A stretch of 64,000 nucleotides of DNA. It comes from Pseudaminobacter soli (ex Zhang et al. 2022). Its GTDB lineage: Bacteria > Pseudomonadota > Alphaproteobacteria > Rhizobiales > Rhizobiaceae. The notes beneath the pieces were generated by a model, which was not told where the DNA came from, ran no database searches, and saw only the letters and a list, made by a program, of their open reading frames with translations. A program made the position numbers and the translations under genes. Shown here in pieces: positions 17,093 to 25,698 of the stretch (position 1 is its first letter; every line of letters starts with the position of its first letter). Location: the NCBI RefSeq assembly GCF_014595955.1, contig NZ_JABVCF010000007.1, forward strand, positions 1 through 64,000, written 5' to 3'.

Positions 17093-18190
17093 ATGTCCGA
17101 TCTGTTTTCACCGATCGCCCTCGGCTCGCTGCAAGTACCGAACCGCATCGCGGTGGCGCCGATGTGCCAGTATTCCGCCAACGACGGCTGCGCGAGCGAC
17201 TGGCACCTGCAGCAGTGGATGACCTATGCGCTGTCGGGCGCCGGCATGGTCACCATCGAGATGACCGACGTGGAGCGCCGCGGGCGCATCAGCCACGGCT
17301 GCCTCGGGCTCTACTCGGACGCGAATGAAGCGGCGGCCAAGCGCACCCTCGACGCGGCGCGCCGGGTCGCCAATCCGGGCACGGTGTTCGGAACCCAACT
17401 CGCCCATGCCGGCCGCAAGGCATCCTGCCAGCGGCCGTGGGAGGGCGGCGGGCCGCTGCATTCCGGCGAAGACCCCTGGCAGACGGTCTCCGCCTCCGCG
17501 ATTCCTTTCAACGAGGGCTGGCACACGCCGCATGCGCTGACCGAGGATGAGATCCTTGAGGTCGTAAGCCATTTCGGCGAGGCGGCAAGGCGCGCCGAGC
17601 GCGCCGGCTTCGACTTCATCGAACTGCACGGCGCCCACGGCTATCTCATCCACCAGTTCCTTTCCCCGCTCTCCAACAAGCGAACCGATCGCTGGGGCGG
17701 CTCGCTGGAGAACCGCATGCGTTTCGCGCTCGCCGTCGCCGAGGAGGTGAGAAAGGCAGCTTCCGGCATGATGGTCGGCGCGCGGCTTTCGGTGAAGGAT
17801 TGGGTCGAGGGCGGGCTGACCGAGGACGAGACGGTAGAACTGGCCAAGGCCCTCAAGGACCTCGGACTATCCTATCTCTGCTGCTCGAGCGGCGGCAACT
17901 CGCCGCTCCAGAAGATCCCGACTGGCCCTGGCTATCAGGTCCATCTCGCCGAATATGTGCGCAAGCGCGTCGACATCCCGGTTCGCGCTGTCGGCATGAT
18001 CGATGAGCCGCAACAGGCGAACCAGATCGTCGAGAGCGGACAGGCCGACATGGTGGCGCTCGCCCGCGCCCTGCTCGCCGATCCGCGCTGGCCCTGGCGT
18101 GCCGCCGCGGCGCTGGGTCGCCAGCTACCGGTCGCGCCGCAACTCCAGCGCGCCGCGCACCTTCCGAAGAAGTGGGAAGAGGCCGAGTAA
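17093..18190 (+). CDS. NADH:flavin oxidoreductase (Old Yellow Enzyme, YqjM-type)
   Basis: A 365-aa FMN-dependent ene-reductase with a TIM barrel. Typical segments are VPNRIAVAPMCQYSA at the FMN site, QLAHAGRKAS, FIELHGAHGYLIHQFLSPLSN with the catalytic histidines, RTDRWGGSLENR, and the C-terminal phosphate site VALARALLADPRWPW. The MCQYSA motif is typical of YqjM-like thermophilic-type OYEs. The ATG at 17093 starts the conserved sequence; the frame from 16880 runs through non-conserved sequence overlapping the preceding gene. It reduces activated C=C bonds; the natural substrate is not known. Confidence 0.92.
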   Translation: MSDLFSPIALGSLQVPNRIAVAPMCQYSANDGCASDWHLQQWMTYALSGAGMVTIEMTDVERRGRISHGCLGLYSDANEAAAKRTLDAARRVANPGTVFGTQLAHAGRKASCQRPWEGGGPLHSGEDPWQTVSASAIPFNEGWHTPHALTEDEILEVVSHFGEAARRAERAGFDFIELHGAHGYLIHQFLSPLSNKRTDRWGGSLENRMRFALAVAEEVRKAASGMMVGARLSVKDWVEGGLTEDETVELAKALKDLGLSYLCCSSGGNSPLQKIPTGPGYQVHLAEYVRKRVDIPVRAVGMIDEPQQANQIVESGQADMVALARALLADPRWPWRAAAALGRQLPVAPQLQRAAHLPKKWEEAE

Positions 18191-18212
18191 GTCTATCAGA
18201 CCGTGGCGGGGC

Positions 18213-18326
18213 CTATCGCCTCAAAAAGGGCTTCTGCAAGGTCAGGTCGCCGAAGCTGATCACGGCCGCGAAGGCTACGAACGCGGCCAGCACCGCGCCT
18301 ACCACAAGAAAGCTCTCGATCGGCAT
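18213..18326 (-). CDS. Small membrane protein of 37 aa
   Basis: A short leftward frame starting ATG at 18326, preceded by GGGAG at ten bases. The product has one hydrophobic helix (VVGAVLAAFVAFAAVISF) flanked by an N-terminal MPIES and a basic C-terminus ending LRR. It resembles the many single-span small proteins of unknown role in Hyphomicrobiales. It converges with the OYE gene. The ribosome site and the ideal single-span design are the evidence; there is no known function. Confidence 0.5.
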   Translation of the reverse strand: MPIESFLVVGAVLAAFVAFAAVISFGDLTLQKPFLRR

Positions 18327-18489
18327 GTCAATCGTCTCCCTTGGAACGCGGGGGACCATGAGGCCGATCGCTGCTGCGAACTTTGATCTAAATCAGCCGG
18401 TCGCAAATGTCGCAGTGGTCGACGGGACGGCGAGTCCCTTGGCCCGTCATTGCGGCAAGCGCAAGGAGAGCCGGAGTCCAATGCTCCCG

Positions 18490-18909
18490 TCACTCCGCGC
18501 CGGGCGGCACCAGGCGGAAGTCGGGCAGGTCGCGCAGCGCCCGCTCCGGGCCGGCGGGCGAATAGACGACGAAGAGCTGCATCGGGCCGCTGCCGGTGTT
18601 GAGCGTGGAGTGATAGCGGCTCTCCGGCACATAGATGGTGCAGCCGGGGCCGACCTGGCGCACCACCGGGTTGCCGGCTTCGTCCTCGACCATCTGCTCG
18701 CCGGTGCCGGAGATCACGAAGATGATCTCTTCAGAGCCGGGATGGTTGTGGCGGGAGTGTCCCTGGCCAGCGGCGAGGTCCACCACGCCGCCGGAGAAGC
18801 GCTCCGCGCCGTTCACCTCGGGTGCTACAGTCAGCGCCAGCCTTCCCCAGTCGAAGGCAAAAGTGTTCACCTCTTTCGGGTAGCGGAACATCTTTTCGCT
18901 TTCGCTCAT
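18490..18909 (-). CDS. Cupin domain protein
   Basis: A 139-aa single-cupin protein. The first metal motif is seen as [16 protein letters not shown] (HxH plus a Glu), and the second as [13 protein letters not shown] with the third His ligand. It overlaps the upstream TIM-barrel gene by four bases (ATGA-type overlap, 18906-18909), so the two are translationally coupled. Enzymes of this fold include isomerases and dioxygenases. The close coupling suggests they act on the same metabolite. No substrate can be named. Confidence 0.85.
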   Translation of the reverse strand: MSESEKMFRYPKEVNTFAFDWGRLALTVAPEVNGAERFSGGVVDLAAGQGHSRHNHPGSEEIIFVISGTGEQMVEDEAGNPVVRQVGPGCTIYVPESRYHSTLNTGSGPMQLFVVYSPAGPERALRDLPDFRLVPPGAE

Positions 18910-19775
18910 TGCAGGACCCTCCCGTTCCTCCCCGGCTGGTTCGTCCCGATGGCGAGGCTCTTGAAATCGGCGGTCTGCTTGGCGATCGCCGCTTCGGCAG
19001 GCAAGCGCTCCATCGAGGATGCGCCGTAGAAGCCGTGCAGGCCCTTGACCCGCTCCAGGACATAGCCGGCGTCCTCCGGCATCGAGATTGGACCGCCGTG
19101 GCAAAGCAGGATGACGTCCTTGCGCACCGAACGCGCGGCGCGAGCGATTGCCTCGATCTCGGACACGCAATCGTCCAGGCATTTCGCAGAGGTGGCGCCG
19201 ATCGTCCCGCCGGTGGTGACCCCCATATGCGCGACGATGATGTCGGCGCCGGCCTCGGCCATCGCCCGCGCCTCGTCGGGGTTGAAGACATAGGGGGTGG
19301 TCAGGAGGTCGAGTTCGTGCGCCGCGGCGATCATGTCGACCTCGAGGCCGAAACCCATGCCGGTTTCTTCGAAACTCTGCCGCATCCTTCCATCGAAGAG
19401 GCCGATGGTCGGAAAATTCTGGACGCCCGAAAAGCCCATCTCCTTAAGCTCGGCCAGGAAACGCGGCATGATGACGAACGGGTCGGTGCCGTTGACGCCG
19501 GCGAGCACCGGGGTGTGCTTGACCACCGGAAGCACCTCGACCGCCATCTCCTTGACGATCTCGTTGGCGTTTCCGTAGGCGAGCAGGCCGGCCGCCGAGC
19601 CGCGTCCGGCCATGCGGTAGCGGCCGGAATTGTAGATGACGATGAGGTCGATGCCGCCCGCCTCCTCCGACTTGGCGGATAGCCCGGTGCCGGCGCCGCC
19701 GCCGATGATCGGCACCCCGTCCTCGATCATCTTGCCGAATTTTTCGAGAATCGTCCTGCGGGGGATCAGCGGCAC
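18906..19775 (-). CDS. Phosphoenolpyruvate-hydrolase family TIM-barrel protein
   Basis: A 289-aa protein of the PEP_hydrolase (TIM-barrel signal transduction) family. The family-typical N-terminus [16 protein letters not shown] is followed by [20 protein letters not shown] and [20 protein letters not shown]. Later, [14 protein letters not shown] and [14 protein letters not shown] are conserved. I start it at GTG 19775, since homologues begin there; the longer frame to 19913 runs into the divergent tetR gene. In many bacteria this family is encoded with a Tm-1/UPF0261 protein; here the partner is a cupin. The biochemical activity is poorly established despite the family name. Confidence 0.85.
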   Translation of the reverse strand: MPLIPRRTILEKFGKMIEDGVPIIGGGAGTGLSAKSEEAGGIDLIVIYNSGRYRMAGRGSAAGLLAYGNANEIVKEMAVEVLPVVKHTPVLAGVNGTDPFVIMPRFLAELKEMGFSGVQNFPTIGLFDGRMRQSFEETGMGFGLEVDMIAAAHELDLLTTPYVFNPDEARAMAEAGADIIVAHMGVTTGGTIGATSAKCLDDCVSEIEAIARAARSVRKDVILLCHGGPISMPEDAGYVLERVKGLHGFYGASSMERLPAEAAIAKQTADFKSLAIGTNQPGRNGRVLQ

Positions 19776-19801
19776 GGCGCCCTCATGGCAGTTGCAAAAT
19801 T

Positions 19802-19838
19802 GTGAGACGCGCGTATCGTATTGATATGGATGTCTCAC
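19802..19838. promoter_or_regulatory. Candidate TetR operator in the divergent promoter region
   Basis: GTGAGAC (19802-19808) and GTCTCAC (19832-19838) form an inverted repeat across the start of tetR, with 23 bases between arms. The region between the divergent genes is only 50 bases, so one repressor site could control both. The long spacer makes this uncertain. Confidence 0.35.
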
Positions 19839-20461
19839 GTCAATCAGATGCACCCGAAGAGACGAAACGCGGGCCGCGGGCTCGTACCCGCCGCCTGATG
19901 CTCGAGACGGCAAGCCGCCTCATGCAAGCGGGCTCCACGCCATCGGTTAGCGAGGCGGCGGAAGCCGCCGGCGTGTCGCGCGCCACCGCCTACCGTTATT
20001 TTCCAAGCCAGGCGGCGCTGGTGCAGGCCGTGGTCGACGTGGGGCTCGGGCCGATCCTTGACTGGCGCTCCGACTCCGCCGACGCCACGGCGCGGGTCGA
20101 CGACCTGATCGCGACCTCGCTGCCACGGATCGAGGCCTATGAGGCGACCTTCAAGGCGGCCCTGAAGCTCTCGCTAGAGCAATGGGCGAAGCGCCAGGCG
20201 GGAACGCTGGGCGAGGAACCGCAGTTCGCCCGTGGGCATCGCGTGGATCTGTTGAAGAGCGCCCTGGATCCGCTCCGGGACAAGCTGCCGCCCGAAAAAT
20301 TCGACCGGCTCGCCCAAGCCCTGTCGCTGATTTTCGGTGTTGAAGTGCTAATCGTTTTAAAGGACATTTGGGGCCTGGGGAGCGAGGACACCATGGAAGT
20401 GGCGCGCTGGGCAGCCTCCGCGCTGGTCACCGCCGGCATGGATGAGAGTTTGCATATGTAA
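19826..20461 (+). CDS. TetR/AcrR-family transcriptional regulator
   Basis: A 211-aa repressor. The N-terminal helix-turn-helix covers about residues 22-65, with [23 protein letters not shown], the standard TetR recognition segment. The C-terminal ligand domain is not assignable. It is divergent from the PEP-hydrolase-like and cupin genes with a 50-base gap, which is the classic layout for local regulation of that pair. I start at ATG 19826; an ATG 24 bases upstream is possible. Confidence 0.88.
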   Translation: MDVSRQSDAPEETKRGPRARTRRLMLETASRLMQAGSTPSVSEAAEAAGVSRATAYRYFPSQAALVQAVVDVGLGPILDWRSDSADATARVDDLIATSLPRIEAYEATFKAALKLSLEQWAKRQAGTLGEEPQFARGHRVDLLKSALDPLRDKLPPEKFDRLAQALSLIFGVEVLIVLKDIWGLGSEDTMEVARWAASALVTAGMDESLHM

Positions 20462-20467
20462 GCTTGC

Positions 20468-20490
20468 ACAATCTGGTTGGACCAGATTGT
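20468..20490. promoter_or_regulatory. Perfect 23-bp palindrome, GntR-type operator candidate
   Basis: ACAATCTGGT-TGG-ACCAGATTGT is a perfect inverted repeat with ten-base arms. The core TGGTnnnACCA is the form bound by FCD-subfamily GntR regulators such as PdhR and GlcC. It lies seven bases after tetR and about 330 bases before the sugar transporter operon. It could equally act as a hairpin after tetR, but no U-tract follows. Confidence 0.5.
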
Positions 20491-20816
20491 CCGGCGAACA
20501 ACCTTCTGCCGAGGAGCCGAGTTTCCTCGGGCTAAGACCGCTTGCGGCGCCGGAAATCAAATACTTTGAGGAGTGGCAGAGGCTCGGGACCGTTCAAAGG
20601 CGCGTACCCAGCCTCGCCCAAGGGAAACAAAGCCCCTTGACGAGCAGCGCTTATTGGTAATACCAGATTTGAAAGGAGGAACATAATCGGCCAGAAGGCC
20701 GTGATGCGTCCGAACCGGCCGGGGAGGGCCGGCCCGCGAAGCGGCGGAAGGCAAGACGGGCATACGGGAGTGTCCGCAGGCCCGGGAATGCAGATGCACA
20801 AGGGAGGAATGACGGA
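20491..20816 (+). other. Leader region of the carbohydrate ABC transporter operon
   Basis: No convincing gene is present. A strong AAAGGAGGAA sequence at about 20670 has no good start codon in reach. GGCCGGGGAGGGCCGGCC (about 20725) can form a stem. The substrate-binding protein gene has its own GGGAGGAA ribosome site at about 20803. Confidence 0.4.
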
Positions 20817-22127
20817 ATGCGAAAGACACTGACCGGCATGCTTGCCGGCATCGGATTCTCGCTTGCCTGCGGAACTTCGGCGTTCGCGGCGGAACTCACC
20901 ATCTTCTGGGCCGAATGGGATCCGGCCAACTACCTGCAGGAACTTGCGAACCTCTACGAGGCCGAGACTGGCGTGAAGGTCACGGTCGAGACCACGCCCT
21001 GGTCCGACTTCCAGACCAAGGCCTTCACCGAGTTCAACGCCAAGGGCAGCGCCTACGACATGGTCGTCGGCGACTCGCAGTGGCTCGGTGCCGCGTCGGA
21101 AGCCGGCCACTATGTCGACCTCACCGATTTCTTCAACAAGCACAAGCTCAGCGAGACGATGGCTCCGGCCACCGTGAAGTACTACGCGGAGTACCCGTCG
21201 GCCTCCGGCAAGTACTGGGCCATCCCCGCCGAGGGCGATGCAGTCGGCTGGTCCTACCGCAAGGACTGGTTCGAGGATCCCAAGGAGAAGGAGTCCTTCA
21301 AGGCCAAGTACGGCTACGACCTCGACGTGCCGAAGGACTGGAAGCAACTGCGCGACATCGCGGAATTCTTCCATCGTCCCGACCAGAACCGCTACGGCAT
21401 CGCGATCTACACCGACAACTCCTACGACGCGATGGTGATGGGCGTCGAGAACGCGATCTTCTCGTGGGGCGGCGAGCTCGGCGACTACGCCAACTACAAG
21501 GTCGACGGCATCATCAATTCCGACAAGAACGTCGCGGCGCTGGAGGCCTACAAGGAGCTGTACAAGTTCACGCCTCCGGGCTGGGCGAAGTCCTTCTTCA
21601 TCGAGGACAACCAGGCGATCACCGAGAACCTGGCGGCGATGAGCATGAATTATTTCGCTTTCTTCCCGGCGCTGGTGAACGAAGCCTCCAATCCGAACGC
21701 CAAGGGAACCGGCTTCTTCGCCAATCCGGCGGGACCGAGCGGCGACCAGTACGCCGCGCTCGGCGGCCAGGGCATCTCGATCGTCTCCTATTCGCAGAAC
21801 CAGGAAGAGGCATTCAAATTCCTCGAGTGGTTCGTGAAGGACGAGACCCAGAAGAAGTGGGCCGAGCTCGGCGGCTACACCTGCAACAAGGCGGTGCTGG
21901 AGAGCGCGGAATTCCAGAACGCGACGCCCTATAACAAGGCCTTCTACGAGACCATGTTCAAGGTGAAGGATTTCTGGGCAACGCCCGAGTATGCCGAGTT
22001 GCTGATCCAGATGAACCAGCGCGTCTATCCCTTCATCACCGGCGACCAGGGCACGGCCAAGGAAGTGCTCGATTCGCTGGCTGCGGACTGGAACGCGACC
22101 TTCAAGAAATACAACCGCGTCCAATAA
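20817..22127 (+). CDS. Carbohydrate ABC transporter substrate-binding protein
   Basis: A 436-aa periplasmic binding protein of the MalE-like (CUT1) class. It has a signal peptide (residues 1-24, cleavage after AFA) followed by ELTIFWAEWDPANYLQEL. The central and C-terminal regions show the usual sugar-binding layout (GDSQWLGAASEAGHYVDLTDFF, NLAAMSMNYFAFFP). It heads a six-gene operon with two permeases, a small membrane protein and two ATPases. The likely substrate is a sugar, polyol or oligosaccharide. No catabolic gene is attached, so the exact ligand is not indicated. Confidence 0.9.
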   Translation: MRKTLTGMLAGIGFSLACGTSAFAAELTIFWAEWDPANYLQELANLYEAETGVKVTVETTPWSDFQTKAFTEFNAKGSAYDMVVGDSQWLGAASEAGHYVDLTDFFNKHKLSETMAPATVKYYAEYPSASGKYWAIPAEGDAVGWSYRKDWFEDPKEKESFKAKYGYDLDVPKDWKQLRDIAEFFHRPDQNRYGIAIYTDNSYDAMVMGVENAIFSWGGELGDYANYKVDGIINSDKNVAALEAYKELYKFTPPGWAKSFFIEDNQAITENLAAMSMNYFAFFPALVNEASNPNAKGTGFFANPAGPSGDQYAALGGQGISIVSYSQNQEEAFKFLEWFVKDETQKKWAELGGYTCNKAVLESAEFQNATPYNKAFYETMFKVKDFWATPEYAELLIQMNQRVYPFITGDQGTAKEVLDSLAADWNATFKKYNRVQ

Positions 22128-22199
22128 GCCGACCAGGTTCTTTGGGGAGGGGGCAGGCCCCGCCCCCTCCCTTTCTTTTCAATCAAGGGAACTCCGGCC

Positions 22200-23105
22200 T
22201 TGGCTACTGCCGTCCTGACCCGGCTCGATCCGCAATCAAAGGCAGCCGCCCGCGGATGGAGCGATCTCACGATCCGCAATGTCTTCATCATCCCGACGAT
22301 CCTGTTCCTGATCGTCTTCAACATCTTCCCGCTGATCTATTCGCTCGGCTATTCCTTCACGGATTTCCGTGCGTCGACCAATTCGGCCGCCAATTTCATC
22401 GGCCTGCAGAACTATCGGGAACTGCTCAACGACCCGTTCATATGGTCGAACTTCGCGATCACCGCGAAATATGTCATCGTCTCGGTCGCCGGGCAGGTGC
22501 TCGTCGGCTTCGGCACGGCGATGCTGCTCAACCGCGACATCCCCCTGAAGGGCCTGCTCACCACGCTGCTGCTGTTGCCGATGATGCTGTCGATGGCGGT
22601 GGTCGGCCTGTTCTGGAAGCTGCTCTACGACCCCTCCTTCGGTATCATCAACTATGCCCTGGGTCTTGGCAAATTCGAGTGGCTGTCCAATCCGGACATG
22701 GCGCTCTACGCCGTGGCCATCACCGACATCTGGATGTGGTCGCCATTCGTCATGCTGCTTTCGCTGGCCGGCCTGTCGGCAGTGCCCAAGCACCTCTACG
22801 AAGCTGCCGCGATCGACCGCGCCGGTCCGCTTTACACCTTCTTCCGGATCACCCTGCCGCTGGTCGCGCCGATCCTGATGATCGCGATCATCTTCCGCAC
22901 CATGGAGGCGTTCAAGACCTTCGACCTCGCCTACATCCTGACCAGCCAGCCGACCACCGAGGTGATCTCCATCCGCCTCTACAAGATGGCGTTCCAGGAA
23001 TGGCAGACCGGGCGCTCCTGCGCGCTCGCCTACATCGTGCTGATCATGATCCTGGCGATCACCAACATCTACGTGAAGTACCTCAACAAGGTGAAGGAGC
23101 GCTGA
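22200..23105 (+). CDS. Sugar ABC transporter permease (MalF-like)
   Basis: A 301-aa inner-membrane permease with six predicted membrane segments. The EAA loop that contacts the ATPase is visible as YEAAAIDRAGPLYTFFRITLP. The start codon is TTG at 22200, with AAGGGA about ten bases upstream. It follows the binding protein by 72 bases. It pairs with the permease at 23354, from which it is separated by an inserted palindromic repeat. Confidence 0.9.
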   Translation: MATAVLTRLDPQSKAAARGWSDLTIRNVFIIPTILFLIVFNIFPLIYSLGYSFTDFRASTNSAANFIGLQNYRELLNDPFIWSNFAITAKYVIVSVAGQVLVGFGTAMLLNRDIPLKGLLTTLLLLPMMLSMAVVGLFWKLLYDPSFGIINYALGLGKFEWLSNPDMALYAVAITDIWMWSPFVMLLSLAGLSAVPKHLYEAAAIDRAGPLYTFFRITLPLVAPILMIAIIFRTMEAFKTFDLAYILTSQPTTEVISIRLYKMAFQEWQTGRSCALAYIVLIMILAITNIYVKYLNKVKER

Positions 23106-23155
23106 GATGGATCGGTGGCGCTTCTTGCTTCCGTTCAAGGTTTGGGCGGGCACAC

Positions 23156-23290
23156 CCCCAACCCTCACCCCTCCCCACAAGGGAGAGGGAGTCGTGCTCG
23201 TCGGGCAGACTCGTCACCGGCAGCTATGGGGGCGGCAGCGTCTCCGGTCCCCCTCGCCCTTGTGGGGAGGGGTGAGGGGCGGGGGTACGA
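23156..23290. repeat. Intergenic palindromic repeat inside the ABC operon
   Basis: Two perfect 22-base arms (23162-23183 and 23257-23278), rich in CCCTCACCCCTCCCC and its complement, flank a 73-base centre. The same kind of element occurs at about 30.1 kb and 45.0 kb. It separates two permease genes that are normally adjacent, so the mRNA will carry a large hairpin there. This suggests a late insertion that may alter relative expression or mRNA stability. Confidence 0.8.
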
Positions 23291-23353
23291 ACAACGCCCG
23301 CTCTGCGGCCACGAATACCCCCCTGACAAGCATTCAGGCGGGAGCGCATTGAG

Positions 23354-24313
23354 ATGGCTCAGGTCAAGACCTCCACTGAAGTGGCGCTGAACCGCCTCGC
23401 CATCGTCGCGGTCCTTGTCATCACGCTGATCTTCCTGGCGCCGATCTACTGGATCGCCTCGACGGCGTTCAAGCCGCGCAACCTCGCCACGACCATCCCG
23501 CCGACTGTGCTGTTCCAGCCGGAAGTGTCGTCCTTCGTAAAACTCTTCGCCAAGCGCTCGCAGCTACGCACCCAGCCCACGCCGGAAGAGTACGAAGCGG
23601 CACCCTGGTGGGAGCGCATCGTCATGAACGGCGGCGAGAAGGTCGTGCGCGACGGCAAGGGCCAGGTGCAGATGTCGGCCTATCCCGACCGCTTCATGAA
23701 CTCGCTCATCGTGGCAGTCACCTCCACGGTGCTCGCCGTCGGCATGGGCACCTTTACGGCCTACGGCTTCTCGCGCTTCAAGATCAAGGGCGAGGCCGAC
23801 CTGCTCTTCTTCATCCTGTCGACGCGCATGCTGCCGCCGGTGGTGGTGGCGATCCCAATGTTCCTGATGTACCGGGTGGTCGGCCTCAACGACACCCATT
23901 GGGGCCTGATCATCCTCTACACGGCCTTCAACCTGTCCTTCTCGGTCTGGCTGATGAAGGGATTCATCGACGAGATCCCGAAGGAGTATGAGGAGGCGGC
24001 CCTCGTCGACGGCTACACGCGCATGCAGGCCTTCTTCAAGGTGGTGCTACCCGAGGCGGCGACCGGCATCGCCGCGACCGCGGTGTTCTGCTTCATCACC
24101 GCTTGGAACGAATACGCCTTCGCGCTGATCATGACTAACCGCCGTGCCCAGACCGCACCGCCCTTCATTCCCTCCCAGGTCGGTTCCGGCCTGCCGGACT
24201 GGACGGTGATCGCGGCGGGTACCTTCCTGTTCCTGCTGCCGGTGGCGATCTTCACCTTCCTGCTCCGCAACCACCTGCTGCGCGGCATGTCCTTCGGAGC
24301 GATCCGCAAATGA
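23354..24313 (+). CDS. Sugar ABC transporter permease (MalG-like)
   Basis: A 319-aa inner-membrane permease. The EAA motif is YEEAALVDGYTRMQAFFKVVLPEA. Between the first and second membrane segments (about residues 38-115) there is a longer than usual periplasmic loop with charged and Trp-rich sequence (EEYEAAPWWERIVMNGGE). That loop is a feature of a subset of CUT1 permeases. The gene overlaps the small membrane protein gene by four bases. Confidence 0.9.
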   Translation: MAQVKTSTEVALNRLAIVAVLVITLIFLAPIYWIASTAFKPRNLATTIPPTVLFQPEVSSFVKLFAKRSQLRTQPTPEEYEAAPWWERIVMNGGEKVVRDGKGQVQMSAYPDRFMNSLIVAVTSTVLAVGMGTFTAYGFSRFKIKGEADLLFFILSTRMLPPVVVAIPMFLMYRVVGLNDTHWGLIILYTAFNLSFSVWLMKGFIDEIPKEYEEAALVDGYTRMQAFFKVVLPEAATGIAATAVFCFITAWNEYAFALIMTNRRAQTAPPFIPSQVGSGLPDWTVIAAGTFLFLLPVAIFTFLLRNHLLRGMSFGAIRK

Positions 24314-24519
24314 TCGGCAGCGAGAAACTGCAGCGCATAGCGGAGATCGTCATGGTGCTCGGCATCGTGGCGCTCTGCCAGCCGTGGAACCTCTTCCTGC
24401 ACCGCTACGGCCTCACCATCATCCTCGTCGGCCTGGTCACCTTCCTGCTCACCAACTGGTTCGGGGCCAAGGTGGTGCCCGAGGACGACGAAGCGCCGAG
24501 CACGGAGGGTCATCCATGA
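24310..24519 (+). CDS. Small two-helix membrane protein in the ABC operon (69 aa)
   Basis: A 69-aa protein with two hydrophobic segments (IAEIVMVLGIVALCQPW and LTIILVGLVTFLLTNWFG) and an acidic C-terminal tail. Both ends overlap neighbouring genes by ATGA, so it is translated as part of the operon. Similar small proteins accompany some CUT1 transporters with two ATPases, for example the DUF2160 protein of rhizobial glycerol transporters, but I cannot assign it to DUF2160. It may stabilise the permease complex. Confidence 0.75.
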   Translation: MIGSEKLQRIAEIVMVLGIVALCQPWNLFLHRYGLTIILVGLVTFLLTNWFGAKVVPEDDEAPSTEGHP

Positions 24520-25613
24520 CCCAGATCGAGCTTCGCGGCGTCCAGAAATGGTTCGGCGAGGTGCAGGTCATCAAGGACCTGAACCTCAGGATCGAGGACA
24601 ACGAATTCATCGTGCTGCTCGGCCAGTCCGGCTGCGGCAAGACCACCACCTTGCGCGGCATAGCGGGCTTGGAGACGATCGACGAAGGCGACATCCTGAT
24701 CGACGGCAAGCCGGTCCAGCACATGAAGGCGGCCGACCGCGACATCGCCATGGTGTTCCAGTCGTTCTCGCTCTACCCGCACATGACCGTCTACGAGAAC
24801 ATCGCCTTTCCGCTGCGCGCCACCCGCATGAGCAAGGGGGAAGTCGACAAAGCGGTCCGCGAGATCGCAAAAATCCTCAGGATCAGCGACCTGCTCGGCC
24901 GAAAACCTTCGGCGCTGTCGGGCGGCGACATGCAGCGCGTCGCCATCGGTCGGGCGTTGGTGCGGCGGCCGAAGGCGATGCTGATGGACGAGCCGATCGG
25001 CGCGCTCGACGCCAAGCTCCGCGAGGAGATGCGGGCCGAGATCAAGCGGCTTCACGTGAAACAGGGCTCGACCACGATCTATGTCACCCATGACCAGATC
25101 GAGGCGATGGCGCTCGCCGACCGCATCGTCATCATGCACGAGGGCGTGCTGCAGCAGGTCGGCAGTCCGGAGGAAGTCTACAGATACCCTTCGAACCTGT
25201 TCGTGGCGCAGTTCGTCGGCAGTCCGGTGATGAACGTCGCGCCCGTGCGGGTGAGCGAGAGCAATGGCAGTGCGCAAGTCGTGCCAAGCGGCGCGCCCGA
25301 AGGCTTTGCCTTCCCGCTCGAACTCCTGTCCAAGCTCAACGGCAAGGCTGCATCAGATGGGCTGACGCTCGGCATCCGGCCCGAGGGCGTCGAGGTGCGG
25401 CACGAGGCGGCGGCGGGCTACCTGCCGGTCGAGGCGCACATCATCGAGCCGCTCGGCTCGCACGACATCGTCGATCTGAAGATCGGCGAACAGATGCTGC
25501 GCGCCCGCACCAAGGCCGGCTACGTCGCCAGGGCGGGCGACCGGGTGTTTGCGCGGCTCGACCCGGCACATGCGCACTTCTTCGACGCGCAGAGCGGAAT
25601 TCGCTGGGGGTGA
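24516..25613 (+). CDS. Sugar ABC transporter ATP-binding protein 1 (UgpC/MalK-like)
   Basis: A 365-aa ATPase. Walker A is LGQSGCGKTTTLRG, the signature LSGGDMQRVAIGRAL, and Walker B MLMDEPIGALD. The C-terminal TOBE/regulatory domain covers about residues 235-365. The signature has GGDMQ in place of the common GGQQQ, as does its partner (GGEMQ). It overlaps the small membrane gene by four bases. With the ATPase at 25699 it probably forms a heterodimer on one permease pair. Confidence 0.92.
   Translation: MTQIELRGVQKWFGEVQVIKDLNLRIEDNEFIVLLGQSGCGKTTTLRGIAGLETIDEGDILIDGKPVQHMKAADRDIAMVFQSFSLYPHMTVYENIAFPLRATRMSKGEVDKAVREIAKILRISDLLGRKPSALSGGDMQRVAIGRALVRRPKAMLMDEPIGALDAKLREEMRAEIKRLHVKQGSTTIYVTHDQIEAMALADRIVIMHEGVLQQVGSPEEVYRYPSNLFVAQFVGSPVMNVAPVRVSESNGSAQVVPSGAPEGFAFPLELLSKLNGKAASDGLTLGIRPEGVEVRHEAAAGYLPVEAHIIEPLGSHDIVDLKIGEQMLRARTKAGYVARAGDRVFARLDPAHAHFFDAQSGIRWG
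25048..25063. promoter_or_regulatory. parS-like ParB-binding site 2 (inside a gene)
   Basis: GGCTTCACGTGAAACA matches the parS consensus at 14 of 16 positions. It lies within the ATPase 1 coding sequence, where it encodes part of RLHVKQG, so chance through codon use is possible. parS sites within genes are known in many bacteria. Confidence 0.45.
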
Positions 25614-25698
25614 GGCTGTGATGTCCCGGAAGAGGTCGACCCTCTCACCGTCCCGTTGCGCGGGCTCCGTTTCGAGATGTGTCGGAGCGAATTGACCG

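Noticed and set aside
20532-22124. 530-aa open frame on the minus strand
   Set aside because: It is antisense to the sugar-binding protein gene over nearly its whole length. Its composition (many Gly, Val, Leu, Arg in alternation) is that of a shadow frame in high-GC DNA, and it has no family features.
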